Below the pieces are notes generated by a model. That model did not search any database and was not told the DNA's origin. It saw only the letters and a list, made by a program, of their open reading frames with translations. DNA of 64,000 bases from Adhaeribacter swui (GTDB lineage: Bacteria > Bacteroidota > Bacteroidia > Cytophagales > Hymenobacteraceae): the NCBI RefSeq assembly GCF_014217805.1, contig NZ_CP055156.1, positions 4,718,585 to 4,782,584 on the forward strand, read 5' to 3'. Position numbers and translations under genes: made by a program. Shown one piece after another: positions 1 through 12,734 of the stretch; positions within the stretch are counted from its first letter, which is position 1; each line of letters starts with the position of its first letter.

Positions 1-2
1 AT

Positions 3-293
3 GATGTGGCGGCGGCGGCCTCACCGGTTGAGCTAACTATTGATGGCGTTGCTAAAGACAAGGTGTTCGTCCATCATTACCGCGTTGACCAGCAATTTAG
101 TAATTCCTTTGAAAAATGGAAGGCCATGGGCAAACCTCATAATGTTTCAAAAGTCCAATACCAGGAACTAGAAAAAGCCGGCCAATTGCAATTGCTTACC
201 TCACCAACCTGGCAGAAAGTAGATAAGGGTAAAACCGTTTTAAAGTTTGATTTACCTCGGCAGGGCGTATCGTTTATCCAGCTTAGTTGGTAA
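3..293 (+). CDS. GH39-like glycosidase (beta-xylosidase type), C-terminal end only
   Basis: This is the last ~96 codons of a gene that begins before the window; the reading frame is open to the left edge, so the GTG at position 6 is not a real start. The visible part has the C-terminal beta-sandwich pattern of GH39 xylosidase/iduronidase-like enzymes, with the stretch VHHYRVDQQFSNSF followed by a WK-MG-P motif and the closing 'GVSFIQLSW'. The catalytic glutamates of GH39 would lie outside the window, so activity cannot be checked here. The four esterase genes that follow on the same strand support a role in breaking down decorated plant polysaccharides. Family assignment comes from recalled motif similarity; confidence is moderate. 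Confidence 0.7.
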   Translation, partial: DVAAAASPVELTIDGVAKDKVFVHHYRVDQQFSNSFEKWKAMGKPHNVSKVQYQELEKAGQLQLLTSPTWQKVDKGKTVLKFDLPRQGVSFIQLSW

Positions 294-385
294 CTGCGGG
301 CTTTATTTAATTAAGTAATTACTGTTTTAGCTGTTTCAGAAATTGAAATTTTAAAAAAAATCTATTTTGTAAACCGTGCCTCGAT

Positions 386-1513
386 ATGCATAAAAACTTA
401 CTCTATTACTTAATGATTTGGGTAACGCTTTGGGGTTTGCCCCAATTGGGTTTGAGTCAGGGAAACAACGCTCCCGTGGTGGTATCGCCCGAGGTGCACC
501 CGGATAATACAGTTACTTTTCGGTTTTTGGCGCCGTCGGCCAAAGAAGTGAAACTGAACGCCCAGTTTGAAAAAGCACCGCTTACCATTACGAAAGACGC
601 TTCCGGAATTTGGAGTGTAACGGTTGGTCCGGTGAAGCCCGATATGTACCCGTATAGCTTTGTGGTAGATGGTATTCCCGTAGCCGACCCTAAAAATTCT
701 GCCATATTCCCCAACGAAGGATTTCAAAATAGTGTGGTGGAAATTACCGGTAACACGCCCTTGGTACACACCTTGCAGAATGTGCCGCACGGTACCCTGG
801 CTTATCGCTATTATACTTCCAAAGAATTAGGAACCCGATCGGTAGTAATTTATACCCCGCCGGGGTACGAGAAAGAGCAAGCCAAAAAATACCCGGTACT
901 TTACCTCTTGCACGGCACTACCGATACCGAAGAAACCTGGAGCAAAGTAGGACGTGCCAACATTATTCTGGATAACCTGATTTCCCAAAGCAAGGCGCAA
1001 CCCATGATCATTGTAATGCCCTACGGCCGGGCCTATCCGGTAATTAGTAAATCGTCGGGGAGCCTGCGGAACTGGGAGAATCTGCAGGAATTTAAAAAAG
1101 ATTTTCTGAATAACCTGCTGCCGTTTGTGGAGCAAAATTACCGCGTAAAGAAAGACAAGAACAGCCGCGCCATAGCCGGGTTTTCGGGCGGCGGGGGCGA
1201 AACCTTGTACCTGGGCTTGAATAATCCGGATTTGTTTGGCTGGGTTTGCGGCTTTGCGCCTGGTATGCTCAAAGAAGAATTCGACCGCAACAACGCCGTG
1301 GCTTTTGCAAATCCCACGCAGACGAACCAACAGTTAAAGTTATTCTGGATAGGAGTAGGCAAAGAAGATTTTTTGTACCCGGTGGTTCAGGATTACCTGA
1401 AAGTGCTGGACGAAAAAAAAATTAAGCACGAAACTTTTATTTCGGAAGGCGGCCATACCTGGATGAATTGCAAACTTTATCTCTCCACCATTGCCCAAAA
1501 GCTTTTTAAATAA
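386..1513 (+). CDS. Secreted CE1/enterochelin-esterase-like esterase (copy 1)
   Basis: A 375-residue alpha/beta-hydrolase of the esterase D/Fes group, which includes acetyl-xylan and feruloyl esterases. Residues 1-24 form a signal peptide ending near LSQG. Residues ~28-125 are an E-set/CBM48-like beta-sandwich (HPDNTVTFRFLAPSAKEV) and ~130-375 the hydrolase domain. The nucleophile is Ser267 in GFSGGGG, and the C-terminal catalytic histidine is His357 in GGHTWMN. The next gene is a close paralogue 98 bp downstream, so this is one unit of a tandem array that probably removes ester groups from hemicellulose in the periplasm or at the cell surface. The exact ester substrate cannot be read from sequence. 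A siderophore esterase is less likely because no siderophore genes are near. Confidence 0.9.
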   Translation: MHKNLLYYLMIWVTLWGLPQLGLSQGNNAPVVVSPEVHPDNTVTFRFLAPSAKEVKLNAQFEKAPLTITKDASGIWSVTVGPVKPDMYPYSFVVDGIPVADPKNSAIFPNEGFQNSVVEITGNTPLVHTLQNVPHGTLAYRYYTSKELGTRSVVIYTPPGYEKEQAKKYPVLYLLHGTTDTEETWSKVGRANIILDNLISQSKAQPMIIVMPYGRAYPVISKSSGSLRNWENLQEFKKDFLNNLLPFVEQNYRVKKDKNSRAIAGFSGGGGETLYLGLNNPDLFGWVCGFAPGMLKEEFDRNNAVAFANPTQTNQQLKLFWIGVGKEDFLYPVVQDYLKVLDEKKIKHETFISEGGHTWMNCKLYLSTIAQKLFK

Positions 1514-1611
1514 TCAGAATTTTTAAAAAAATCACCTGTAATTAAGCAAAAAGCCACCGCTTTTAGAAAAAAATACCACCGAATAAGTAATTCTTTACCA
1601 ACAATATACCT

Positions 1612-6194
<4,583 letters not shown>

Positions 6195-6416
6195 GCAATC
6201 AAAGGTCCGTTTGCCAAATCCAACGATTGTTGGAGACTAAAAATTTTAAAAACTAAAAGTGCTAATGTTCCAAATACTGCTTTAAAATTCATTAAATTAT
6301 AGCTGGTGTATTATGCATGAAAATAATTAGCCTGGCCCTGGGAAATTCTGGCTTGTTTAAATTAACTATAGGTTAATTCTTTCCTGTTCACCACAACAAA
6401 TTTTAAATAATACAAA

Positions 6417-8666
6417 ATGAAACAAAAGCTTACCGGTGTTTTTATTGCCCTCTTATGTTTATTTGCTTATTTCAGCTTTACCCCGGATTCCTCGCTATCT
6501 GATGATTATGCCAAATGGCAACATTACGGCGGCGGACCAGATCAATCGCGGTATTTTAAAGGTTCTCAGATTACTAAAAAGAATGTCAGTAAGTTGCAGG
6601 TAGCCTGGGTTTATCCCACCGCCGATTCTGTACCTAATTTTTTTAGCCCGATTGTGGTGGATACCGTTATGTATGTAATGGCTAAAAATTATTCTTTAGT
6701 CGCCATCAATGCCCTGACGGGTAAAGAAATCTGGATCCATGCCAACTTACAGGGATTAACCCGCCGGGGCATTAACTACTGGGAAAGCAAAGACCGGAAA
6801 GACCGTCGGTTATTATTTACCCTGAATAATTCCTTGCAGGCCATTGATGCCCTAACCGGAAAATCTATCCTGACCTTCGGCAACAACGGCTATGTGGATA
6901 TGCGGGAAGGCCTGGACCGGGAAGTATCCAGCATCCGCCGAATTCAATCCATGATGCCCGGGGTAATATTTGATAATTTAATCATTATGGGATCTGCTCC
7001 CGGCGAAGCGTATTTCTCACCGCCTGGGCACGTAAGAGCTTATAATGTAATTACCGGTAAACAAGAATGGATATTCCATACCATTCCGCATCCAGGGGAA
7101 TTTGGTTACGAAACCTGGCCGAAAGATGCGTATAAGTATGTGGGTGCCGTAAATGTGTGGAGCGAAATATCCGTGGATGTAAAAAGGGGAATTGCTTACT
7201 TGCCTTTGGGCTCACCAACTTATGATTACTACGGAGCCGACCGCATCGGAAGCAACTTATTTGGCAATAGCCTGGTAGCTTTAGATGCCCGCACCGGCAA
7301 ACGCTTGTGGCATTTCCAGACGGTACATCACGATTTGTGGGATTATGACCTGGCTTCAGCGCCCCAATTAATAACTGTAAAACATAAAGGCAAACGCATT
7401 GATGCGGTGGCGGCGGCTACCAAGCACGGCTTTATGTTTGTATTTGATCGGGTTACGGGTGAACCCATCTTTCCGATTGAAGAAAAACCGTTTCCGGCCA
7501 GCGAAATGCCCGGCGAACAGGCCTGGCCCACGCAACCCATTCCGACGGTGGTACCCAGCTTTACCCGGCACGAGGTTACCCAGGAAACGCTTAACCCTTA
7601 TTATTCAAAAACCGAAAGAGAAAAGTGGCAGAAGCGTATTGCCGAAGCTAAATCGGGTTTGTACATTCCACCATCCGATAAATACGAAACCATTGCCGTG
7701 CCGGGGGCTCTGGGCGGGGTAAATTTTGGGAATACGGCCGCCGATCCGAAAAACGGAATGGTGTACATTTTAGCGCAGGAATACCCATCGGTTTACAAGC
7801 TTGAAAAAATTAAAGCACCTACCGAATTAATGTCACAGGATGATGTAGAAAAAGCAAAGAAACTGTATGCGAGTACCTGCCGGTCTTGCCATGGCGAAAA
7901 TATGACTGGGGCGGGCATTGCGCCTTCTATTGTTAACGCCGGACAACGCATAGGCATTGATGATTTTAAAGGTTTGTTGGCCGCCGGCCGCGGACAAATG
8001 CCAGGTTTTGCGCATATCCAGGAAGAACAGGTAACCGCTATTTACCGTTTCTTAGGTGGAAACCCCGCCATGCGCATGGGTTTTGGCCGCAAAAATGATT
8101 CTTCGAAAATGCCGGAGGGCCCGGTAGTGGCGTCCGGTGGGGCCAAGGTTAAACCAGATGCTAAAGTTGTGGCGCCTATGTCGGAATACCCCGAAGATGT
8201 AGATCATCCGCAAGATCGCTATACCACTGATTATGGTACCTTCTGGCCGGGTTTATTAAATCCGAAGTGGTCCAGGGTGATGGCTTATGATTTGAATACC
8301 GGTAAAGTTAAATGGGAACACACCATTGGGGAGGATACCCTCTCGCTAAATAAAGAAACTCAAAATTTAGGTACACCGGGCGGAGCGCAAAGAAAAGGCA
8401 TGGTGGTCACCTCCAATGGTCTGCTATTTTGTACAGCGAAGGGCGGAAAATTATATGCTTTTGATTCGGAGAAGGGCAAGCTGTTATGGGAAACAACCCT
8501 GAGCCACGAATCGAACGCGCAGCCAATCATGTATGAAATAGCGGGGAAACAATACCTGGTAGTGAATGCTACGTCAAACTTTACCCGCGATGGGATTAAC
8601 CACGCCAAAAAGCCGGGTGCTTTACCCAGAGGCTATGTGGTATACGCGCTTCCGGGTAAAAAATAA
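6417..8666 (+). CDS. PQQ-dependent dehydrogenase with fused cytochrome c domain (quinoprotein glucose dehydrogenase type)
   Basis: A 749-residue periplasmic quinoprotein. Residues 1-23 are a signal peptide. The mature N-terminus has the family pattern WQHYGGGPDQSRY followed by NVSKLQVAW, and repeated propeller blades follow with the tryptophan-docking pattern (ALTGKEIW, ALDARTGKRLWHFQ, AYDLNTGKVKWEH, AFDSEKGKLLWET). A cytochrome c domain is inserted at ~475-555 with the haem motif Cys488-R-S-C491-H492 and a possible distal Met in GRGQMPGF. After it the last propeller blades resume. It should oxidise a sugar or alcohol and pass electrons through haem c to the respiratory chain. The gluconolactonase-like gene at 11088-12083 would hydrolyse the lactone product if the substrate is an aldose. 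No pqq biosynthesis genes are in the window. Confidence 0.9.
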   Translation: MKQKLTGVFIALLCLFAYFSFTPDSSLSDDYAKWQHYGGGPDQSRYFKGSQITKKNVSKLQVAWVYPTADSVPNFFSPIVVDTVMYVMAKNYSLVAINALTGKEIWIHANLQGLTRRGINYWESKDRKDRRLLFTLNNSLQAIDALTGKSILTFGNNGYVDMREGLDREVSSIRRIQSMMPGVIFDNLIIMGSAPGEAYFSPPGHVRAYNVITGKQEWIFHTIPHPGEFGYETWPKDAYKYVGAVNVWSEISVDVKRGIAYLPLGSPTYDYYGADRIGSNLFGNSLVALDARTGKRLWHFQTVHHDLWDYDLASAPQLITVKHKGKRIDAVAAATKHGFMFVFDRVTGEPIFPIEEKPFPASEMPGEQAWPTQPIPTVVPSFTRHEVTQETLNPYYSKTEREKWQKRIAEAKSGLYIPPSDKYETIAVPGALGGVNFGNTAADPKNGMVYILAQEYPSVYKLEKIKAPTELMSQDDVEKAKKLYASTCRSCHGENMTGAGIAPSIVNAGQRIGIDDFKGLLAAGRGQMPGFAHIQEEQVTAIYRFLGGNPAMRMGFGRKNDSSKMPEGPVVASGGAKVKPDAKVVAPMSEYPEDVDHPQDRYTTDYGTFWPGLLNPKWSRVMAYDLNTGKVKWEHTIGEDTLSLNKETQNLGTPGGAQRKGMVVTSNGLLFCTAKGGKLYAFDSEKGKLLWETTLSHESNAQPIMYEIAGKQYLVVNATSNFTRDGINHAKKPGALPRGYVVYALPGKK

Positions 8667-8705
8667 ATAATCGGGTGCTTTTTTAATTTAATATGTAGAA
8701 TGATT

Positions 8706-8745
8706 ATTAGGCTTTAGGATATCATACAGTTCCTTTAGGCCTAAT
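8706..8745 (+). terminator. Weak hairpin after the PQQ dehydrogenase
   Basis: Arms ATTAGGC (8706-8712) and GCCTAAT (8739-8745) enclose a second partly paired segment (GGA/TCC) and are followed by a T/A-rich stretch without a clean T-run. It lies 40 bp after the stop codon. A termination role is plausible but unproven. Confidence 0.35.
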
Positions 8746-8886
8746 TTCTAATTCATAATTTCTAATTTTTAATTTGGCGTAGCACTAGGCTTGCTGATAG
8801 ACTCTATTGAGAAAACCTGTATCAATTTTTTAAAATTTTAACTTACTACTTACTACTTATTTAGTTAACTAAACCTCTTGCGAATC

Positions 8887-10101
8887 ATGAACCATTTGCT
8901 TGCCTTATTATTTACTTTTATGATGGTTCCGGCTACCGGCCAGCCTACTAAAAATCGCGTTGTGCCTAACGACCCGGCTAAATACCGGCAATTATCGGCG
9001 GTACATGCCGGAGCCGGGAAAATGGGATTTACCCAGTTAATCGGGCGCACCGAATTATCAACTAACTTTCTTTACTTGCATTCCGGGGTTATAGATCCTA
9101 AATCTGGCATTGGGCATCATTTTCACCACAACATCGAGGAAATGTATGTACTGCTAACCGGCGAAGCTGAATTTACCGTAAACGGCCGCACTTCTAAAAT
9201 TAAAGCGCCGGCAGTAGTGCCTTGTAAAATGGGCGATGCACATGCCATTTATAACCCCACTAACGAAAAGTTAAAATGGCTGAATTTTGCGGTAAGTAAA
9301 GTAAAAGGTCAGGCCGATAATTTTGACTTAGCCGATGCCCGGGTGGGTGTTAATCTGGATCCAATACCGGTATTTGTGTCCGGTCGCATGGAGCGGAGCA
9401 CGCTTAAAACCAACAATGCGGCTTTCCCGGGTAATGGGGTACTGTACCGCCGAGTGTTGAACGCCGATATTTTCCGGACGAACTGGAACCACGTAGATCA
9501 TGTAGTCATTCCGGCCGGCAGTACCGCCGGACCCCGCGAACTGGATGGGATCGAAGAAGTTTACTACGTGATAAAAGGCTCGGGATCAGTAGCGTTAAAC
9601 AATGAGAAAGCTGCTATTAAAGCAGATGATTCTTTTTATGGGTTATTAGGCGAAAAGTCTACCATTACCAATGATGGCAAGGAAGACCTGGAATTGCTGG
9701 TGATCGGGGTAGCGGCTGCTAAACCAAATGCTGCAACCTTGCAAACGTCACCGGGAAAAGCAAAAGCCATAGCGTTGCAGATGGATTTTAAAGTTCCGAA
9801 AGCCGAAAGCGAAGCATTTGAAAAAATATATCACACCGTTTATGTACCTGCCATGAAAGTGCAGACCGGCTATTTAGAATCTAAACTGCTGCGCCTGTAT
9901 CCGGAAAATCTGGCTAAAGAAATCCAGGCCGAAGCGACTACTTATAATTATCAGATCCAGATCTCGTTTGACACGGAAGAAAACCGGCGCAAGTGGGTGG
10001 CCAGCAGCCAACACCAGATTGCCTGGCCGGCAGCCTCCAAAATTGGCAAAGAGTACAAATGGCGTGGTTATGATGTAATGGGGGAGGATAATAATCGATA
10101 A
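8887..10101 (+). CDS. Secreted bicupin protein with C-terminal ferredoxin-like (ABM/NIPSNAP-type) domain
   Basis: The start is taken as the ATG at 8887, because it gives a clean signal peptide (MNHLLALLFTF...PATGQ); the TTG three codons earlier adds nothing. The protein is then 404 residues. The first cupin (~60-150) carries the metal-binding pattern HHFHHNIEEMY. The second cupin (~185-270) has degenerate ligands (PRELDGIEEVYYVIKGSG). A C-terminal ~110-residue segment (ALQMDFKVPKAESEAF...RRKW) resembles a ferredoxin-like alpha+beta monooxygenase domain. It follows the PQQ dehydrogenase on the same strand, but a 220-bp gap with a hairpin leaves co-transcription uncertain. The reaction is unknown; a dioxygenase or isomerase acting on a sugar or aromatic is possible. 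Confidence 0.75.
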   Translation: MNHLLALLFTFMMVPATGQPTKNRVVPNDPAKYRQLSAVHAGAGKMGFTQLIGRTELSTNFLYLHSGVIDPKSGIGHHFHHNIEEMYVLLTGEAEFTVNGRTSKIKAPAVVPCKMGDAHAIYNPTNEKLKWLNFAVSKVKGQADNFDLADARVGVNLDPIPVFVSGRMERSTLKTNNAAFPGNGVLYRRVLNADIFRTNWNHVDHVVIPAGSTAGPRELDGIEEVYYVIKGSGSVALNNEKAAIKADDSFYGLLGEKSTITNDGKEDLELLVIGVAAAKPNAATLQTSPGKAKAIALQMDFKVPKAESEAFEKIYHTVYVPAMKVQTGYLESKLLRLYPENLAKEIQAEATTYNYQIQISFDTEENRRKWVASSQHQIAWPAASKIGKEYKWRGYDVMGEDNNR

Positions 10102-10225
10102 ATATCTCAGAAGTAGTTTATAATAGTGCTATGTGTGAAAAATATGTAAATTGAAATAGTTTAGCTTTTTAATTTGAAATAAGAACCAGGAGGTAATCCC
10201 TATAAAATAGTAATAACTTCACTAA

Positions 10226-10268
10226 AAAATAAGAAGTCTCCTTAATATTCAAGGAGACTTCTTATTTT
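10226..10268. terminator. Strong bidirectional terminator-like hairpin
   Basis: A perfect 18-bp stem (10226-10243 with 10251-10268) and a 7-nt loop. The core arm is AAGAAGTCTCCTT, flanked by A-runs on the left and T-runs on the right, so it can end transcription from either side. It closes the bicupin transcription unit and borders the inverted-repeat element that starts just after it. Confidence 0.75.
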
Positions 10269-10280
10269 AATTACTACTTC

Positions 10281-10992
10281 GATTTGTGTAGTAATACCAC
10301 ATAGTAAATAGCAGCTTTCTTTGCAGATGCAAAAGCTGACCTTTGGAGCCGGTTCCCGGCTCCATGCTCGGGTGCTATCTAACTTGCAGCCTACAGGTTT
10401 TGCCTCATTGCCGGCTGGCCTCGTTTGGCTCTTCCGCACTCGCTAGACTCTCTTTCCTCGACTCCGTCTGCGGAATGCCTCCGGCACCGGAACCCTAGCA
10501 GGTGCTCCACAGCCAAACTGGTGTCAGTTGCTCTTAGCTTCCGCTTTTCATTCGCACTCAGTAGTTATAAGGAGTAGTAATATTCTTTAGGTGCAACCAA
10601 CCACCAGAATCAGCGGAAATAAGTTTAATTTCTTTACTTTCTTCCCGCACCTAGTTGGTTGTTAGATCATGCCATTGGATAATACTATTCTGTCATTTTG
10701 CCCATTCACTAACTCTAAACAGGGTAGTAGACGCAGCTAAGGGCAGTTGACATCAGTTTGGCTGTGAAGGGCCTTCTAAGGTTCCGGTGCGCAGCATTGC
10801 CAGGCACGAGCAAAGGAAGCTTAGACCAGCCCGTAAGAGCCAAACGGGGCCCGCCGGCCATGAGGCAATACTTGTAGGCTGCAAGTTAGATAGCACCCGA
10901 GCATGGGGACTTGTAAAGGCTCCAAAGATCAGCTTTAGTAAATGTTCTTTCCCCTTTTTGGACGCTATTTTTTGCTATTCGGTATAACTACT
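10281..10992. repeat. ~710-bp imperfect inverted-repeat element (MITE-like), no coding capacity
   Basis: Two arms of roughly 260-280 bp face each other around a ~180-bp centre. The best block is a perfect 33-bp inverted match, 10363-10395 against 10873-10905. Other matching blocks are 10508-10520 with 10754-10766 (13 bp perfect) and 10485-10494 with 10780-10789 (10 bp perfect). The outer ends also match loosely (GTAGTAATACC near 10288 against the complement of 10981-10990). The centre holds a smaller inverted pair (CAACCAAC near 10597 and GTTGGTTG near 10654). Base composition is richer in GC than the flanking spacer. No credible gene is inside: the one open frame (10787-10987) lies within the repeat arm. 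This fills the 986-bp gap between 10102 and 11087. Confidence 0.7.
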
Positions 10993-11087
10993 CTTTACCA
11001 AAATATTTTAAAAAATCAGGTAATAGGAATTTATAAATGATTACGCATTTCTAATACTAGGCTTGTTGACTTAGTAGTAAAAAAGAA

Positions 11088-12083
11088 TTACTGCATTTTC
11101 ACGCGGAGCAGGTAATTAGAGGCAGTGATATAAATGGTTTTACCATCGGGAGTTAAAGCGCAGTTAGCCGCCACTATTCCGTTTAGCTTTATCTTACCGA
11201 GCAACTTGCCGGTTTTATTAAATATCCAAAGCCCGCCCGGTCCGGTAGCAAACACATTGCCCGCTTTGTCTATTTTTAAACCATCGCAACCGCCCGGTTC
11301 TTTTTCCTGTTTTGCATTATAAAATACTTTGCCGTTGGTTAAAAACCCGTTCGCCGCAATATCATACGTGTACCAGCCATTGTTATTTTCAGCCGAATTA
11401 GATACGAGTAAAGTTTTGCCGCCCGGGAAAATACCAATTCCGTTTGGCTGGGCAATAGTATCGGTTAAAAGAGTTACAGCTCCTGCCTTATTCATTTTAT
11501 ATACGCCTTGGTAGGAAAGTTCTTTTTTGGGGTCACTATCACCACCTTCAAAACCATAAGAAGGATCGGTGAAATACAGATCGCCGGCAGCCGTAAGGAA
11601 AAGGTCATTGGGGCTGTTTAGTTTCTTGCCTTTATATTCCCCTGCTACGGTAACATAGTTCGTCTTTGGCGCATTCAGTGGAGCGTCCATTTGGGCTATT
11701 CTTCGGTCACCGTGCTGGCAAAGCAACAATTTTCCATCCTTACCAAGAAGCAGCCCATTTGACCCCAGAAAACCACCCCGGGATTCCTGGCCGGTATAAC
11801 CCGAAGGCTTCAAATAAACTTCTTTCCCTTTTGCCTCGGTCCACTTGTAAATGGTATTAGCCGGCACATCCGAAAACAACAGCATTTTTTCTTTCTCTAT
11901 CCAAACGGGCCCTTCGGTAAAGGTAAAACCTTCGGCTAGTACTTCAATTTTTGCGTCTTTCTTAATCACCCTGGAAAGTTCATTTGAGCTGAATTCAATA
12001 GTACCAACAGAGGGTTTATTTTCCTGGGCGAATCCCGAAAAATAGCTAGCAACTAAAAATAAAAAAAGCGTACACTTCGTCAT
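11088..12083 (-). CDS. SMP-30/gluconolactonase-family protein, secreted
   Basis: A 331-residue six-bladed beta-propeller of the SMP-30/gluconolactonase/LRE family with signal peptide ~1-19 (ends GFAQ). The divalent-metal ligands expected for the family are visible: Glu in FTEGPVW, Asn in SPNDL, Asn in QPNGI and Asp in GCDGLKID. The enzyme would hydrolyse aldonolactones such as glucono-1,5-lactone to the acid. It is on the opposite strand from the PQQ dehydrogenase and 2.4 kb away, but the functional link (dehydrogenase makes the lactone, lactonase opens it) is plausible. Other members of the family act on other lactones, so the substrate is not fixed. Confidence 0.88.
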   Translation of the reverse strand: MTKCTLFLFLVASYFSGFAQENKPSVGTIEFSSNELSRVIKKDAKIEVLAEGFTFTEGPVWIEKEKMLLFSDVPANTIYKWTEAKGKEVYLKPSGYTGQESRGGFLGSNGLLLGKDGKLLLCQHGDRRIAQMDAPLNAPKTNYVTVAGEYKGKKLNSPNDLFLTAAGDLYFTDPSYGFEGGDSDPKKELSYQGVYKMNKAGAVTLLTDTIAQPNGIGIFPGGKTLLVSNSAENNNGWYTYDIAANGFLTNGKVFYNAKQEKEPGGCDGLKIDKAGNVFATGPGGLWIFNKTGKLLGKIKLNGIVAANCALTPDGKTIYITASNYLLRVKMQ

Positions 12084-12734
12084 ATAAATTGTTTAAATAG
12101 ATAGATGAACCCCTATAATCGCACAAGTAAGATTTAAAATGCTGCCTGTTGTAGTTTTTTGATTTTGGCGGAATTTTAAAAAATTTAAAAAATGCCTCGA
12201 ACCTTACCAATACAGCCCCTATAAGCGCTTCTGTAGATTATAACCAGCACGAAAAATAGTTATTTCGCATCAAGTATCAAACTTCTTTTTCTTTACTATC
12301 CATTCTTTCACATTATTCCCAAGCTTAAGATTAATTGGTTACTACATTTTATGATTTACATCAATTAAAGCCCGCAATAGAGCTTTTAAAAATGAAACAT
12401 TTTAAATACAGATTGGTCTTGCTTAACGATATTTCGGAATGAGTAATAGGAATACCGGGCCCGGCCACTCATTTTTTAAATTTTTAAAATTCCAGGGGAT
12501 AATCAGAAGAATAAAACAATTGAAGCGGTTGCAAAAAAGAATCACAGATTAGTTGTTCTAACTTTCCGGTGCGAAGAGCGTTTAAATAATTAGTACCTTG
12601 AAAAAGCAAGCAGAAAACAAAATACTCGATAGTGGTTCCTGATTGGGAATTTAATCCAATTTGGTTTTCAACTATTCCAACTATTTTATGCTTTTCCTGC
12701 CGAATTTGCTTATTCTATTTACAAACTTATTGGT
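12084..12734. other. 651-bp gene-free spacer
   Basis: AT-rich intergenic sequence between the divergent SMP-30 gene and the kelch/malectin gene. It contains the recurring TTTTAAAAAATTTAAA-type AT palindromes (around 12170 and 12470). No RNA gene, strong hairpin or open frame could be supported. It must hold promoters for both flanking genes, but no clear TAnnTTTG box with a correctly placed upstream TTG was recognised. Confidence 0.5.

Noticed and set aside
10787-10987. 66-codon open frame in the inverted-repeat element
   Set aside because: It lies in one repeat arm, and the opposite arm carries a related unlikely peptide (10242-10439, minus strand); no protein features.
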